Assembly: GCF_013282155.1 (NCBI RefSeq)
Contig: NZ_BLWI01000010.1
Span: 62,001-126,000, forward strand
Direction of reading: 5' to 3'
DNA length: 64,000 bases
Source: Sulfitobacter sp. HGT1
Lineage (GTDB): Bacteria; Pseudomonadota; Alphaproteobacteria; Rhodobacterales; Rhodobacteraceae
Part shown: positions 57,229-64,000 of the stretch, in pieces
How positions within the stretch are numbered: the stretch's first letter is position 1
How the letters are laid out: every line of letters begins with the position of its first letter
Position numbers and translations under genes: made by a program
Notes under the pieces: generated by a model
Database searches by the model: none
Told to the model about the DNA's origin: nothing
Seen by the model: only the letters and a program-made list of their open reading frames with translations

Positions 57229-57969
57229 TCATGGTTTCACGGCACCAAAACGCCGGTCCCTGCCTCCGAAAGAAGCGCAGAGTTCGCCAAATTCGGCCTT
57301 TGAGAAGTCGGGCCAGAGCGTGTCGATAAATTCATATTCCGCATAGGCCGACTGCCACAGCAAAAAGTTGGAAATCCGCGCCTCGCCGCTGGTGCGGATC
57401 ACCAGATCGGGGTCGGGCAAGACATGGGTGTCCAGATACCGCGGCAGGGTTTCCTCGTCCACATCCTCGGGGGCCAAAAGCCCGGCAGCCACATCATGGG
57501 CCAGCCGTTGGGTCGCGCGGGCAACCTCGTCGCGGCCGCCGTAATTCAACGCGATTGTCAGATGAACGCGGGTGTTGCACTCGGTTTCTTGTTCCAGATC
57601 GTTCATCAGCTTGATCAGTTTGTCATCCAGCTTGACCCGGTCACCGATAAAACGCACGCGCACGCCTTCGGCCTTGAGCGCCCTTGTTTCTTTGGTGATG
57701 TAGCGCCGGAACAGGCTCATCAGGCCGGCCACTTCGACTTGCGTGCGTTTCCAGTTCTCGGTCGAAAAGGCAAAGATCGTCAGGTATTCCACCCCGAAAT
57801 CGGGACAGGCTTCGACGATTTCGCGCACCCGCTTGGCACCGGCGTGATGGCCGAACAGGCGTGGCCTGCCGCGCTGCGTTGCCCAACGGCCGTTCCCATC
57901 CATAATGATCGCCACATGACGCGGTGCCCCTGGAACCAGTTCAGACGTTGGGTTGGACGCGGCAGGCAT
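57229..57969 (-). CDS. uppS: Undecaprenyl (di-trans,poly-cis) diphosphate synthase
   Basis: Cis-prenyltransferase making the cell-wall lipid carrier. The 246-aa product has HVAIIMDGNGRWA near 19-31 (catalytic Asp), FAFSTENWKR near 68-77, LNYGGRDE and RTSGEARISNFLLWQSAYAEYEF near 193-215. ATG 57969 overlaps the frr stop by 1 base (TGATG). Confidence 0.96.
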   Translation of the reverse strand: MPAASNPTSELVPGAPRHVAIIMDGNGRWATQRGRPRLFGHHAGAKRVREIVEACPDFGVEYLTIFAFSTENWKRTQVEVAGLMSLFRRYITKETRALKAEGVRVRFIGDRVKLDDKLIKLMNDLEQETECNTRVHLTIALNYGGRDEVARATQRLAHDVAAGLLAPEDVDEETLPRYLDTHVLPDPDLVIRTSGEARISNFLLWQSAYAEYEFIDTLWPDFSKAEFGELCASFGGRDRRFGAVKP

Positions 57970-58532
57970 CAAACTTGCATGATCTCGGCTTGTTTCGTTT
58001 CAAGCTGTTCGTCGATCATGGCGATGTATTTGTTCGTCAAATTCTGAACTTCGCCTTCCCAGACCTTTTGGTCATCTTCGGACATGCCGTCAGCCTTGGC
58101 TTTTTTGATCTGGTCCATGCCGTCGCGGCGGATGTTGCGAATGGAGACGCGGGCGTTTTCGCTGTACTGGCCGGCAACCTTGGTCAGTTGGGTGCGGCGT
58201 TCTTCGTTCAATTCCGGGATCGGCAGCATGATGATCGTGCCGTTCAGCTGCGGGTTGATGCCCAGACCGGATTCGCGGATCGCTTTTTCGACTTTGCCAA
58301 CCAGCCCTTTGTCCCAGACGTTGATCGTAACCATCCGAGGCTCGGGGACGTTGACGGTGCCAACCTGGTTGATCGGTGTCTTGGTGCCATAGGCATCCAC
58401 CATCACCGGCTCCAGCATCGACGCCGACGCGCGGCCTGTGCGCAATGACGCGAATTCGGTGCGCAAAGAAGCAATTGCGCCATCCATGCGCCGCTGCAGA
58501 TCGTCGGTATCCAGCATAAAATCGTCTGACAT
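57969..58532 (-). CDS. frr: Ribosome recycling factor
   Basis: Splits post-termination ribosomes with EF-G. The 187-aa product is full length with [26 protein letters not shown], the hinge region and [36 protein letters not shown]. It follows pyrH by 99 bases and is coupled to uppS. Confidence 0.97.
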   Translation of the reverse strand: MSDDFMLDTDDLQRRMDGAIASLRTEFASLRTGRASASMLEPVMVDAYGTKTPINQVGTVNVPEPRMVTINVWDKGLVGKVEKAIRESGLGINPQLNGTIIMLPIPELNEERRTQLTKVAGQYSENARVSIRNIRRDGMDQIKKAKADGMSEDDQKVWEGEVQNLTNKYIAMIDEQLETKQAEIMQV

Positions 58533-58631
58533 GATGTCCCCGGTGGTTTGGTATCTGTTAAAAGTTCAATCGATATAGCGGCAACAGTCCCCCATTGTAT
58601 AGAGAGAGCTGCGCGCGCCCTTGATCCTGCG

Positions 58632-59360
58632 TTATCCCTGGACCCGCGTATAGGTGCCCTGACCCGCCAGAATGCCCCGGAAACCGCCCGGTTCATCCAG
58701 CGAGAATACGATGATCGGCAGGTTGTTGTCGCGCGCCAGTGCGATGGCCGACGCATCCATAACCCCAAGCCGCTTTTGCAGCACGTCGTCATAGCTGACC
58801 GTGTCATAGCGTTTGGCATCGGCGAATTTTGCCGGGTCTTTGTCGTATACCCCGTCAACCTTGGTGCCCTTAAAGATCGCCTCGCAGGCCATTTCATTGG
58901 CGCGCAGGGTCGCGGCGGTGTCGGTGGTGAAATAAGGGTTGCCGGTGCCGGCGGCAAAAATGCACACGCGTTTCTTCTCAAGGTGGCGCACGGCGCGGCG
59001 GCGGATATAGGGTTCGGCGACTTCGTTCATGGTGATCGCGGAAATCACACGGGTGTGGATGTCCAGCTCCTCGAGCGCGGATTGCATGGCCAGCGCGTTC
59101 ATGACGGTGGCAAGCATCCCCATATAGTCGGCCGTGGTGCGTTCCATGCCCTGCGCGCTGCCCTGAAGGCCGCGAAAGATGTTGCCGCCGCCGATGACCA
59201 TACAAATCTCGACACCCAGATCATGCACCGATTTGACTTCGCGCGCGATCCGCTGGACTGTTGGCGGATGCAGGCCGAACCCCTGATCCCCCATCAAAGC
59301 CTCCCCCGAAATCTTGAGCATCACCCGTTTGAATGTCACTTTAGGGAGGTCATCTGTCAT
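58632..59360 (-). CDS. pyrH: Uridylate kinase
   Basis: Phosphorylates UMP to UDP. The 242-aa product has [13 protein letters not shown] at the N terminus, [10 protein letters not shown] near 57-66 and TVNPY-equivalent sequence [17 protein letters not shown] near 135-150. Head of the large minus-strand block. A strong AAAGG lies before the ATG at 59360. The 99-base gap to frr shows no terminator. Confidence 0.96.
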   Translation of the reverse strand: MTDDLPKVTFKRVMLKISGEALMGDQGFGLHPPTVQRIAREVKSVHDLGVEICMVIGGGNIFRGLQGSAQGMERTTADYMGMLATVMNALAMQSALEELDIHTRVISAITMNEVAEPYIRRRAVRHLEKKRVCIFAAGTGNPYFTTDTAATLRANEMACEAIFKGTKVDGVYDKDPAKFADAKRYDTVSYDDVLQKRLGVMDASAIALARDNNLPIIVFSLDEPGGFRGILAGQGTYTRVQG

Positions 59361-59407
59361 GGGGGCACCTTTCGAGGGTGAGAGAAGGGTTTTCTTTGCG
59401 GTGTAAA

Positions 59408-59420
59408 ATGTCGCAAATAG
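59408..59420. repeat. 13-mer shared with the araC downstream site
   Basis: ATGTCGCAAATAG is identical to bases 61250-61262, the first half of the 22-bp direct repeat. It lies in the 100-base pyrH-miaA divergent gap. A single half-site, so its meaning is unclear. Confidence 0.35.
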
Positions 59421-59460
59421 CAGAAATGTTCAATGCTCCGTCAAAGGTCCGTGCAAAGAA

Positions 59461-60351
59461 ATGCAACTAAGCCCCCTCACGTCTGTCGATGCAGTGCTTG
59501 CAACCGTTGATCCTGCCTTGCCGGTGTTGATCGCGGGGCCGACGGCGTCGGGCAAATCCGCCCTTGCCTTGGCGCTGGCCGAAACCCAGGGCGGTGTGAT
59601 CGTCAATGCCGATGCCAGTCAGGTCTATTCATGCTGGCGGGTGATTTCGGCGCGCCCTTCCATCGAGGAAGAAATGCGCGCCAAGCATCTGTTATACGGT
59701 CATATTTCGGCGGACCAACCCTATTCCGTCGGGCATTGGTTGCGGGAACTCAACGAGATTTTGCAGCAAGGGATCAGGCCGATTATTGTGGGGGGCACGG
59801 GGCTCTATTTCGGGGCCTTGACCCAAGGGTTGGCCGATATCCCCGCCACCCCTGATGCGGTGCGTGCCGAGGCAAACCAAATGACCCGCGAGGCGATGCT
59901 TGCCCAGCTTGATCAGCAGACCGCGGCCCGGTTGGACCTGAACAACCCCATGCGGGTGCAACGCGCCTGGGAGGTACTGAGCGCAACGGGCCGCGGTCTG
60001 GCCGACTGGCAGGCCAACACCCCGCCGCCGATGCTGCCATTAAGCGCCTGCACCGCCATTGCCGTGGATGCCGATAAGGATTGGTTGAACAAGCGCATCA
60101 TCCAACGGTTCGACCAGATGCTGGATCAAGGGGCGCTGGACGAGGTGGCCGCCGTGCGCCCCGATTATGACCCCGCCCTGCCCGCGCACCGCGCCATTGG
60201 CGTGCCGGAGTTGATGGCCTATCTTGAAGGGCGCACGGATTTGGACACGGCGCGCGAAAGCGCGATCATCGCAACCCGCCGATATGCCAAACGTCAACGC
60301 ACGTGGTTGCGCAATAACACCCAAGCCTGGCGGTCATACCGTCCGTCATAG
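59461..60351 (+). CDS. miaA: tRNA dimethylallyltransferase
   Basis: Prenylates A37 of tRNAs reading UNN codons. The 296-aa product has P-loop [14 protein letters not shown] near 23-36, [38 protein letters not shown] and a C-terminal [16 protein letters not shown]. No MiaB gene is adjacent. Divergent from pyrH. Confidence 0.95.
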   Translation: MQLSPLTSVDAVLATVDPALPVLIAGPTASGKSALALALAETQGGVIVNADASQVYSCWRVISARPSIEEEMRAKHLLYGHISADQPYSVGHWLRELNEILQQGIRPIIVGGTGLYFGALTQGLADIPATPDAVRAEANQMTREAMLAQLDQQTAARLDLNNPMRVQRAWEVLSATGRGLADWQANTPPPMLPLSACTAIAVDADKDWLNKRIIQRFDQMLDQGALDEVAAVRPDYDPALPAHRAIGVPELMAYLEGRTDLDTARESAIIATRRYAKRQRTWLRNNTQAWRSYRPS

Positions 60352-60443
60352 GCATATCACCGATTTCACAAATATAACTTTTATTTGCCGCCTAACTGTA
60401 TAATGCTGGGCTCAGCTTTAATATATGCGATGTTTGTTGGATA

Positions 60444-61235
60444 ATGAATCTTAGCTCCGTCCGGATACTCTCGCTTGCCCAACTGTCTCAGGGACAGGAT
60501 TGGCGGATGGTGCTGTGCCATGATATGCCGTCGCATCTTCTGATATGGATCACACGCGGTCAAGGATTGTTGCAACTGGATGGCCAGCGCCGGGGGCTAG
60601 GCGCGCATAACGCGGTTTTCATCCCCGCGCAGTCGTTGTTTTCAATGGAACTGGGCCGTCAGGGCATCGGACAGGCTGTCGTTATTCCGGACGGCACCCC
60701 CCTGCGTTTGCCGCAGGTGCCACGGCATTTGCGGATCAGGGATGTGCAGGCGCAGACTGAATTGACCGGATTGGTCGAGGCCGCGCAACGCGAACAACAA
60801 GCCTCGCGGCCCCTGTCCGGTGATGCGCTTGAGGGCCACGCCGCGCTGATGTCGGTGTGGTTACGGCGCCAGATCATGCAGGATGAACATATTCCGGACC
60901 GCCGCAGCGCAGGTGTCAGGCTTAGCGCACGGTTTTGCAAAATGGTGTCCGATAGATATGCAACCGGTGCCCCCATGGCCACCTATGCCGAAGCGCTGGA
61001 TGTGACCCCGACCCATCTGACCCGCGCTGTCAAAGCGGCCACCGGCAAAACCGCGGCTGATATCCTGACAGAACGCGTCGTCTATGAAGCGCGGGTTTTG
61101 CTTGGCACGACAGATCATTCGGCGCAAAGCATCGCGCGGCATCTGGGCTTTGGGTCCGCTGCCTATTTCACGCGGTTCATTCAACACCACACGGGCAAGC
61201 CCCCCAGCAAGCTGCGGGCGGCCAAAACGGCGTGA
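60444..61235 (+). CDS. AraC-family transcriptional regulator
   Basis: Regulator of 263 aa. The N-terminal half is a cupin-like ligand arm (HLLIWITRGQGLLQLDGQRRGLGAHNAVFIPAQ). The C-terminal half has two AraC helix-turn-helix motifs (ATYAEALDVTPTHLTRAVKAATGKTAADILTERVVYEARVLL and SIARHLGFGSAAYFTRFIQHHTGKPPSKLR). A TATAAT lies at 60399-60404. Directly downstream are ATGTCGCAAA direct repeats and an ABC transporter, a probable target. Ligand unknown. Confidence 0.9.
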   Translation: MNLSSVRILSLAQLSQGQDWRMVLCHDMPSHLLIWITRGQGLLQLDGQRRGLGAHNAVFIPAQSLFSMELGRQGIGQAVVIPDGTPLRLPQVPRHLRIRDVQAQTELTGLVEAAQREQQASRPLSGDALEGHAALMSVWLRRQIMQDEHIPDRRSAGVRLSARFCKMVSDRYATGAPMATYAEALDVTPTHLTRAVKAATGKTAADILTERVVYEARVLLGTTDHSAQSIARHLGFGSAAYFTRFIQHHTGKPPSKLRAAKTA

Positions 61236-61249
61236 CCTGAACGGGGTGC

Positions 61250-61281
61250 ATGTCGCAAATAGAATGGCCGGATGTCGCAAA
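61250..61281. promoter_or_regulatory. Direct repeat, 22-bp period (candidate AraC-type site)
   Basis: ATGTCGCAAA occurs at 61250-61259 and 61272-61281, exactly 22 bases apart, i.e. two helical turns on one DNA face. AraC-family proteins typically bind such direct repeats. It lies just after the araC gene and 237 bases before the first permease. Confidence 0.5.
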
Positions 61282-61508
61282 CTAATCGTGAAACGCCGAA
61301 AGCCGACATTGACCTTGCCCGCCAACTCGTGCCTCATGGGGGCATTAAGGTGCCGCCGCGAAATCCCGATCCTTCGCATAATGAGCACCAAGGGAGACCA
61401 GCAGCGCGTCTAAGTGGCCAAAGGCCCGACGACGTGCGGCGCAGAAAATCACATTGGGCTGACACGCCCGAAATTTCGGTTGGGCGCGGGTCGTCTGCCG
61501 CGCAATAG
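61272..61508 (+). CDS. Doubtful 78-codon frame before the permease
   Basis: An open frame fills the 282-base gap between araC and the permease. Its ATG is inside the direct repeat and has no ribosome site. The predicted product (MSQTNRETPKADIDLARQLV...) is polar, Arg/Pro-rich and not recognised. It is probably leader DNA rather than a gene. Nothing else is evident in this gap besides the direct repeat. Confidence 0.15.
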   Translation: MSQTNRETPKADIDLARQLVPHGGIKVPPRNPDPSHNEHQGRPAARLSGQRPDDVRRRKSHWADTPEISVGRGSSAAQ

Positions 61509-61517
61509 GGATGTTCC

Positions 61518-62603
61518 ATGGGGATTTTCATTCTGCGCCGTCTGGGCGTGATGCTTTTGACAGCGCTTTGTCTGACATTCATCGTTTTTTGGTTAACCAA
61601 TCTTTACCCCAATCTGGAAAAACTGGCCAAGACCCAAGGCAACTTTCGCATGTCGGACGAGGCGGTTACCAGCTATCTTGAAAACCGCGGTTATTTGCAG
61701 CCCACACCGGCCAAATTCGGGCAATGGCTGGGCGTTGTGCCCGGCTGGATCACCGAAGCCGAGAGCGGCAAGGTAACCGGACGCTGCTTTACCAGCGACA
61801 CCCCGGTCGACGACCGCCCCAGATTTTGCGGGATCTTGCAGGGGGACTGGGGGTTTTCGACTGTTTTCAAAGAAGACGTTGGCCCCACGGTGCTGACCCG
61901 TCTGGCGCTGACGGGCAAGCTGATGCTGTGCGTTTTGCTGCTGATGGTGCCTTCGGCGTTGATTGTGGGCGTGCTGGCGGGGATGCGCGAAGGGTCGCGG
62001 CTGGACCGGTCGCTGTCGACCTTTTCAATCGCCACAACCGCCACCCCTGAATATGTGTCGGGCGTTATCTTTATCGCGGTTCTGGCGTCCTCGCGGTTTG
62101 GCCTATCGCCGTGGCTGGCCGACATGGGCTGGATCGACGGGAAAACCCTGTTTCTGGGCTCTGCCACCTCCGCGATGGAGGACGCGACATTCTGGAACTT
62201 CTTTCTGCCTGTGCTGACGATCTCGCTTTACGGGATGGGCTATATCGCGCGGATGACGCGGGCCTCGATGACCGAGGTGATGACCGCACAATATATCCGC
62301 ACAGCGCGGCTCAAGGGGGTCAAGTTCAGCGATATCGTTTTGAAACACGCCTTGCGCAACGCCCTGATCGCGCCCTTCACGGTGATCATGCTGCAAATTC
62401 CGTGGCTCTTGAACGGGGTCGTCATCGTGGAAACCCTGTTCAATTACAAAGGCTTCGGCTGGCTGCTGGTTCAGGCCGCATCGAATAACGATATTGAGCT
62501 GCTTCTGGCTGTCTCTGTCGTCTCTGTCATCGTGGTTCTGGTCACACAGCTGATTTCCGACATCGGCTATGTGTTTTTGAACCCGCGCATTCGCATCACA
62601 TAA
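61518..62603 (+). CDS. Peptide-type ABC transporter permease (DppB-like)
   Basis: Inner-membrane permease of 361 aa, BPD_transp_1 family, DppB/OppB class. N-terminal helix FILRRLGVMLLTALCLTFIVFWL, then a long periplasmic segment (about residues 30-115) with two cysteines in CFTSDTPVDDRPRFC. The EAA loop is AQYIRTARLKGVKFSDIVLKHALRNALIAPFTVI near 257-290. No binding-protein or ATPase gene is upstream; they may lie past the window. Likely in an operon with the next gene. Confidence 0.88.
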   Translation: MGIFILRRLGVMLLTALCLTFIVFWLTNLYPNLEKLAKTQGNFRMSDEAVTSYLENRGYLQPTPAKFGQWLGVVPGWITEAESGKVTGRCFTSDTPVDDRPRFCGILQGDWGFSTVFKEDVGPTVLTRLALTGKLMLCVLLLMVPSALIVGVLAGMREGSRLDRSLSTFSIATTATPEYVSGVIFIAVLASSRFGLSPWLADMGWIDGKTLFLGSATSAMEDATFWNFFLPVLTISLYGMGYIARMTRASMTEVMTAQYIRTARLKGVKFSDIVLKHALRNALIAPFTVIMLQIPWLLNGVVIVETLFNYKGFGWLLVQAASNNDIELLLAVSVVSVIVVLVTQLISDIGYVFLNPRIRIT

Positions 62604-62618
62604 AGAAAGGGCAAGGAC

Positions 62619-64000
62619 ATGGAAACTTTGACATGGACAGGCTCGATGGGATGGCTGAACCCGGTGCTGGGATTGGCCGTCGGGGTTATGGTGGTCGCCT
62701 ATGCGCTGCAAATCCTGATGTCACTCATTCCCGATGCCCAAATACGCACCGTCGGGTCCGGCGGGGTTACCGCCGCAAGCCAGGGGGTATCGGGGCTGTT
62801 GGGCCGTCTTGGCGGCTACGGGTTTCTGGCCGCAATCGGCATTTTACTGGTCTACCTGTTGGCAGGGGTCATAATCGGACCCGCAGCGGGAATATTTGGC
62901 GGATTGGCACAGCAATTATTGCCGGTCTGGATCGCGCTTGTGGTGCTGTTTGCCCTGTCGTTCACCTTCAAGCGCAGGCTGGGGCTGTACGGCAAGCTTT
63001 TCGACAGCACCGTGGGGATGATCGGTTTCGGTCTGGTGATGTTCTGGGTATTTGCAGGAGTTTTCGGGGGCGTCTTTGACATGCTGATCACCCATGACAG
63101 CCTGAGCCAGGTGTCGGGGATGAAGAACAAACTGCCCGGCACGCCTTTGGCGCGGGCAGAACCGGAGGATTATCAATGGTTTCTGCTGGGCGGTGACAAC
63201 CTTGCCCGTGACGTGTTCAGCCGGTTGATCAAAGGGTCGTGGGTCGTGGTGCAGATCGCGCCGATGGCCACTTTGTTTGCCTTTATGGTCGGGATCACGC
63301 TGGGCCTGCCTGCGGGGTATTACGGCGGCAAACTGGATGTGTTCCTGAGCTTTCTGGCGAACCTGATCCTCGCCTTTCCGGTGATCTTGCTGTTCTATCT
63401 GCTGGTCACGCCCGAGATCGTGCTGACCGGTATCCCGAATTACATGGCGCTGGTTTTGTTCATCTTTCCGCTGGTGTTTCTGGCCGTGCTGCTGAATTCG
63501 CGCTTTTACACGCAACCGTCCTTGCGCACGCCCTTGCTGATTGTGGTGCTGGGCATTGCGGGATGGCTGTATCTGTCGCTGGTGTCGACCGACGGGGCGA
63601 TTGTGGATGCGCCCACCTACCGCCTGCCCGGCCTGCCCGCGTTTATGGATCTGTTCGACATTGATCCCGGTGTGCTGGTGGTGTTCGTGTCGGTGGTTTT
63701 CGTGAACGCGCCCACAGTCTTCAGAATTGTGCGCGGCCTCGCGCTGGACATCAAAACCCGCGACTACGTGGCCGCCGCCCAGACCCGTGGCGAAGGCCCG
63801 TGGTACATCATGCTTTGGGAAATCCTGCCCAATGCGCGCGGGCCGCTGATCGTCGATTTCTGTTTGCGCATCGGCTATACCACGATCCTTTTGGGGACCT
63901 TGGGGTTCTTTGGGCTGGGGTTGGAATCGGAAAGCCCGGATTGGGGCACCACGATCAACGCGGGCCGGCGTTTGCTGGCGCTCTATCCCCATGCCGCGAT
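62619..64000 (+). CDS. Peptide-type ABC transporter permease (DppC-like), cut by window end
   Basis: The frame opens at ATG 62619 after AAGGAC, 15 bases past the previous permease, and is still open at 64000 (460 codons seen). It starts METLTWTGSMGWLNPVLGLAVG. It has more membrane segments than ordinary DppC: an N-terminal extension of about four helices precedes the usual core. Near 385-415 is the EAA loop (DYVAAAQTRGEGPWYIMLWEILPNARGPL), then LGTLGFFGLGLESESPDWGTTI, the DppC signature. Partner of the DppB-like gene. Confidence 0.85.
   Translation, partial: METLTWTGSMGWLNPVLGLAVGVMVVAYALQILMSLIPDAQIRTVGSGGVTAASQGVSGLLGRLGGYGFLAAIGILLVYLLAGVIIGPAAGIFGGLAQQLLPVWIALVVLFALSFTFKRRLGLYGKLFDSTVGMIGFGLVMFWVFAGVFGGVFDMLITHDSLSQVSGMKNKLPGTPLARAEPEDYQWFLLGGDNLARDVFSRLIKGSWVVVQIAPMATLFAFMVGITLGLPAGYYGGKLDVFLSFLANLILAFPVILLFYLLVTPEIVLTGIPNYMALVLFIFPLVFLAVLLNSRFYTQPSLRTPLLIVVLGIAGWLYLSLVSTDGAIVDAPTYRLPGLPAFMDLFDIDPGVLVVFVSVVFVNAPTVFRIVRGLALDIKTRDYVAAAQTRGEGPWYIMLWEILPNARGPLIVDFCLRIGYTTILLGTLGFFGLGLESESPDWGTTINAGRRLLALYPHAA

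Noticed and set aside
61334..61600. An 88-codon minus-strand frame before the permease
   Set aside because: It overlaps the permease start, has no ribosome site and its product is unlike any protein I know.

Overview
The window comes from a GC-rich alphaproteobacterial chromosome, almost certainly order Rhodobacterales (Roseobacter group). The evidence is gene order and family content read directly: dusB-ntrB-ntrC-ntrY-ntrX followed by trkA-trkH-hfq-hflX; an ispDF fusion; ctrA with sciP beside it; the LpxI form of lipid A synthesis; and DUF6456/DUF6477-type proteins. The backbone is housekeeping. I see no insertion sequence, prophage, integron, CRISPR array, rRNA or tRNA.

Layout. 0-4.7 kb (minus): hflX, hfq, trkH, trkA. 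4.8-5.3 kb (plus): a small lipoprotein. 5.3-12.6 kb (minus): the nitrogen regulation block ntrX, ntrY, ntrC, ntrB, dusB. 12.7-16.1 kb (plus): ispDF, pgpA, pncC-like cinA, then the ammonium channel amt. 16.3-26.9 kb: mixed genes (a 190-aa orphan, Coq10-like protein, hpt plus a 57-aa membrane protein, lipA, a FOXRED2-like flavoprotein, the divergent pair DUF6456/DUF6477, an MttB-like methyltransferase, guaA, a DMT exporter). 27-32.4 kb: ATPase, metA, alpha/beta hydrolase, ppk2, tetR and a luciferase-like oxidoreductase. 32.5-36.8 kb: rplM-rpsI, a MocR regulator divergent from a DUF1127 protein, a hotdog thioesterase, an enoyl-CoA hydratase. 36.9-40.5 kb: a structured-RNA candidate, trmFO-gluQ, hisI, an IscU-like protein and a tiny gene with SOS-like promoter sites. 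40.6-47.2 kb: recG-ligA, ctrA, sciP, mnmA. 47.3-59.4 kb (minus): the envelope and translation block pyrH-frr-uppS-cdsA-dxr-rseP-bamA-skp-fabZ-lpxA-lpxI-lpxB. 59.5-64 kb (plus): miaA, an AraC regulator and two peptide-type ABC permeases, the second cut by the window end.

The most interesting material lies between genes. (1) A 42-codon membrane-protein gene at 40358-40486 has four GAAC/GTTC half-sites upstream, one pair exactly matching the alphaproteobacterial LexA box; downstream are three hairpins and a strong terminator. It looks like an SOS-induced small membrane protein with a structured RNA tail. (2) Three perfect TTAA-N7-TTAA CtrA boxes lie before ctrA, bamA and the FOXRED2-like gene. 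(3) Two tandem DnaA boxes lie between the DUF6456 and DUF6477 genes. (4) A 22-bp-period direct repeat follows the araC gene. (5) Similar palindromes lie before the ntr operon and amt. (6) NtrC and NtrX both lack the sigma54-contacting GAFTGA loop. (7) A dispersed intergenic repeat family has at least five copies. All regulatory assignments are motif-based inferences.
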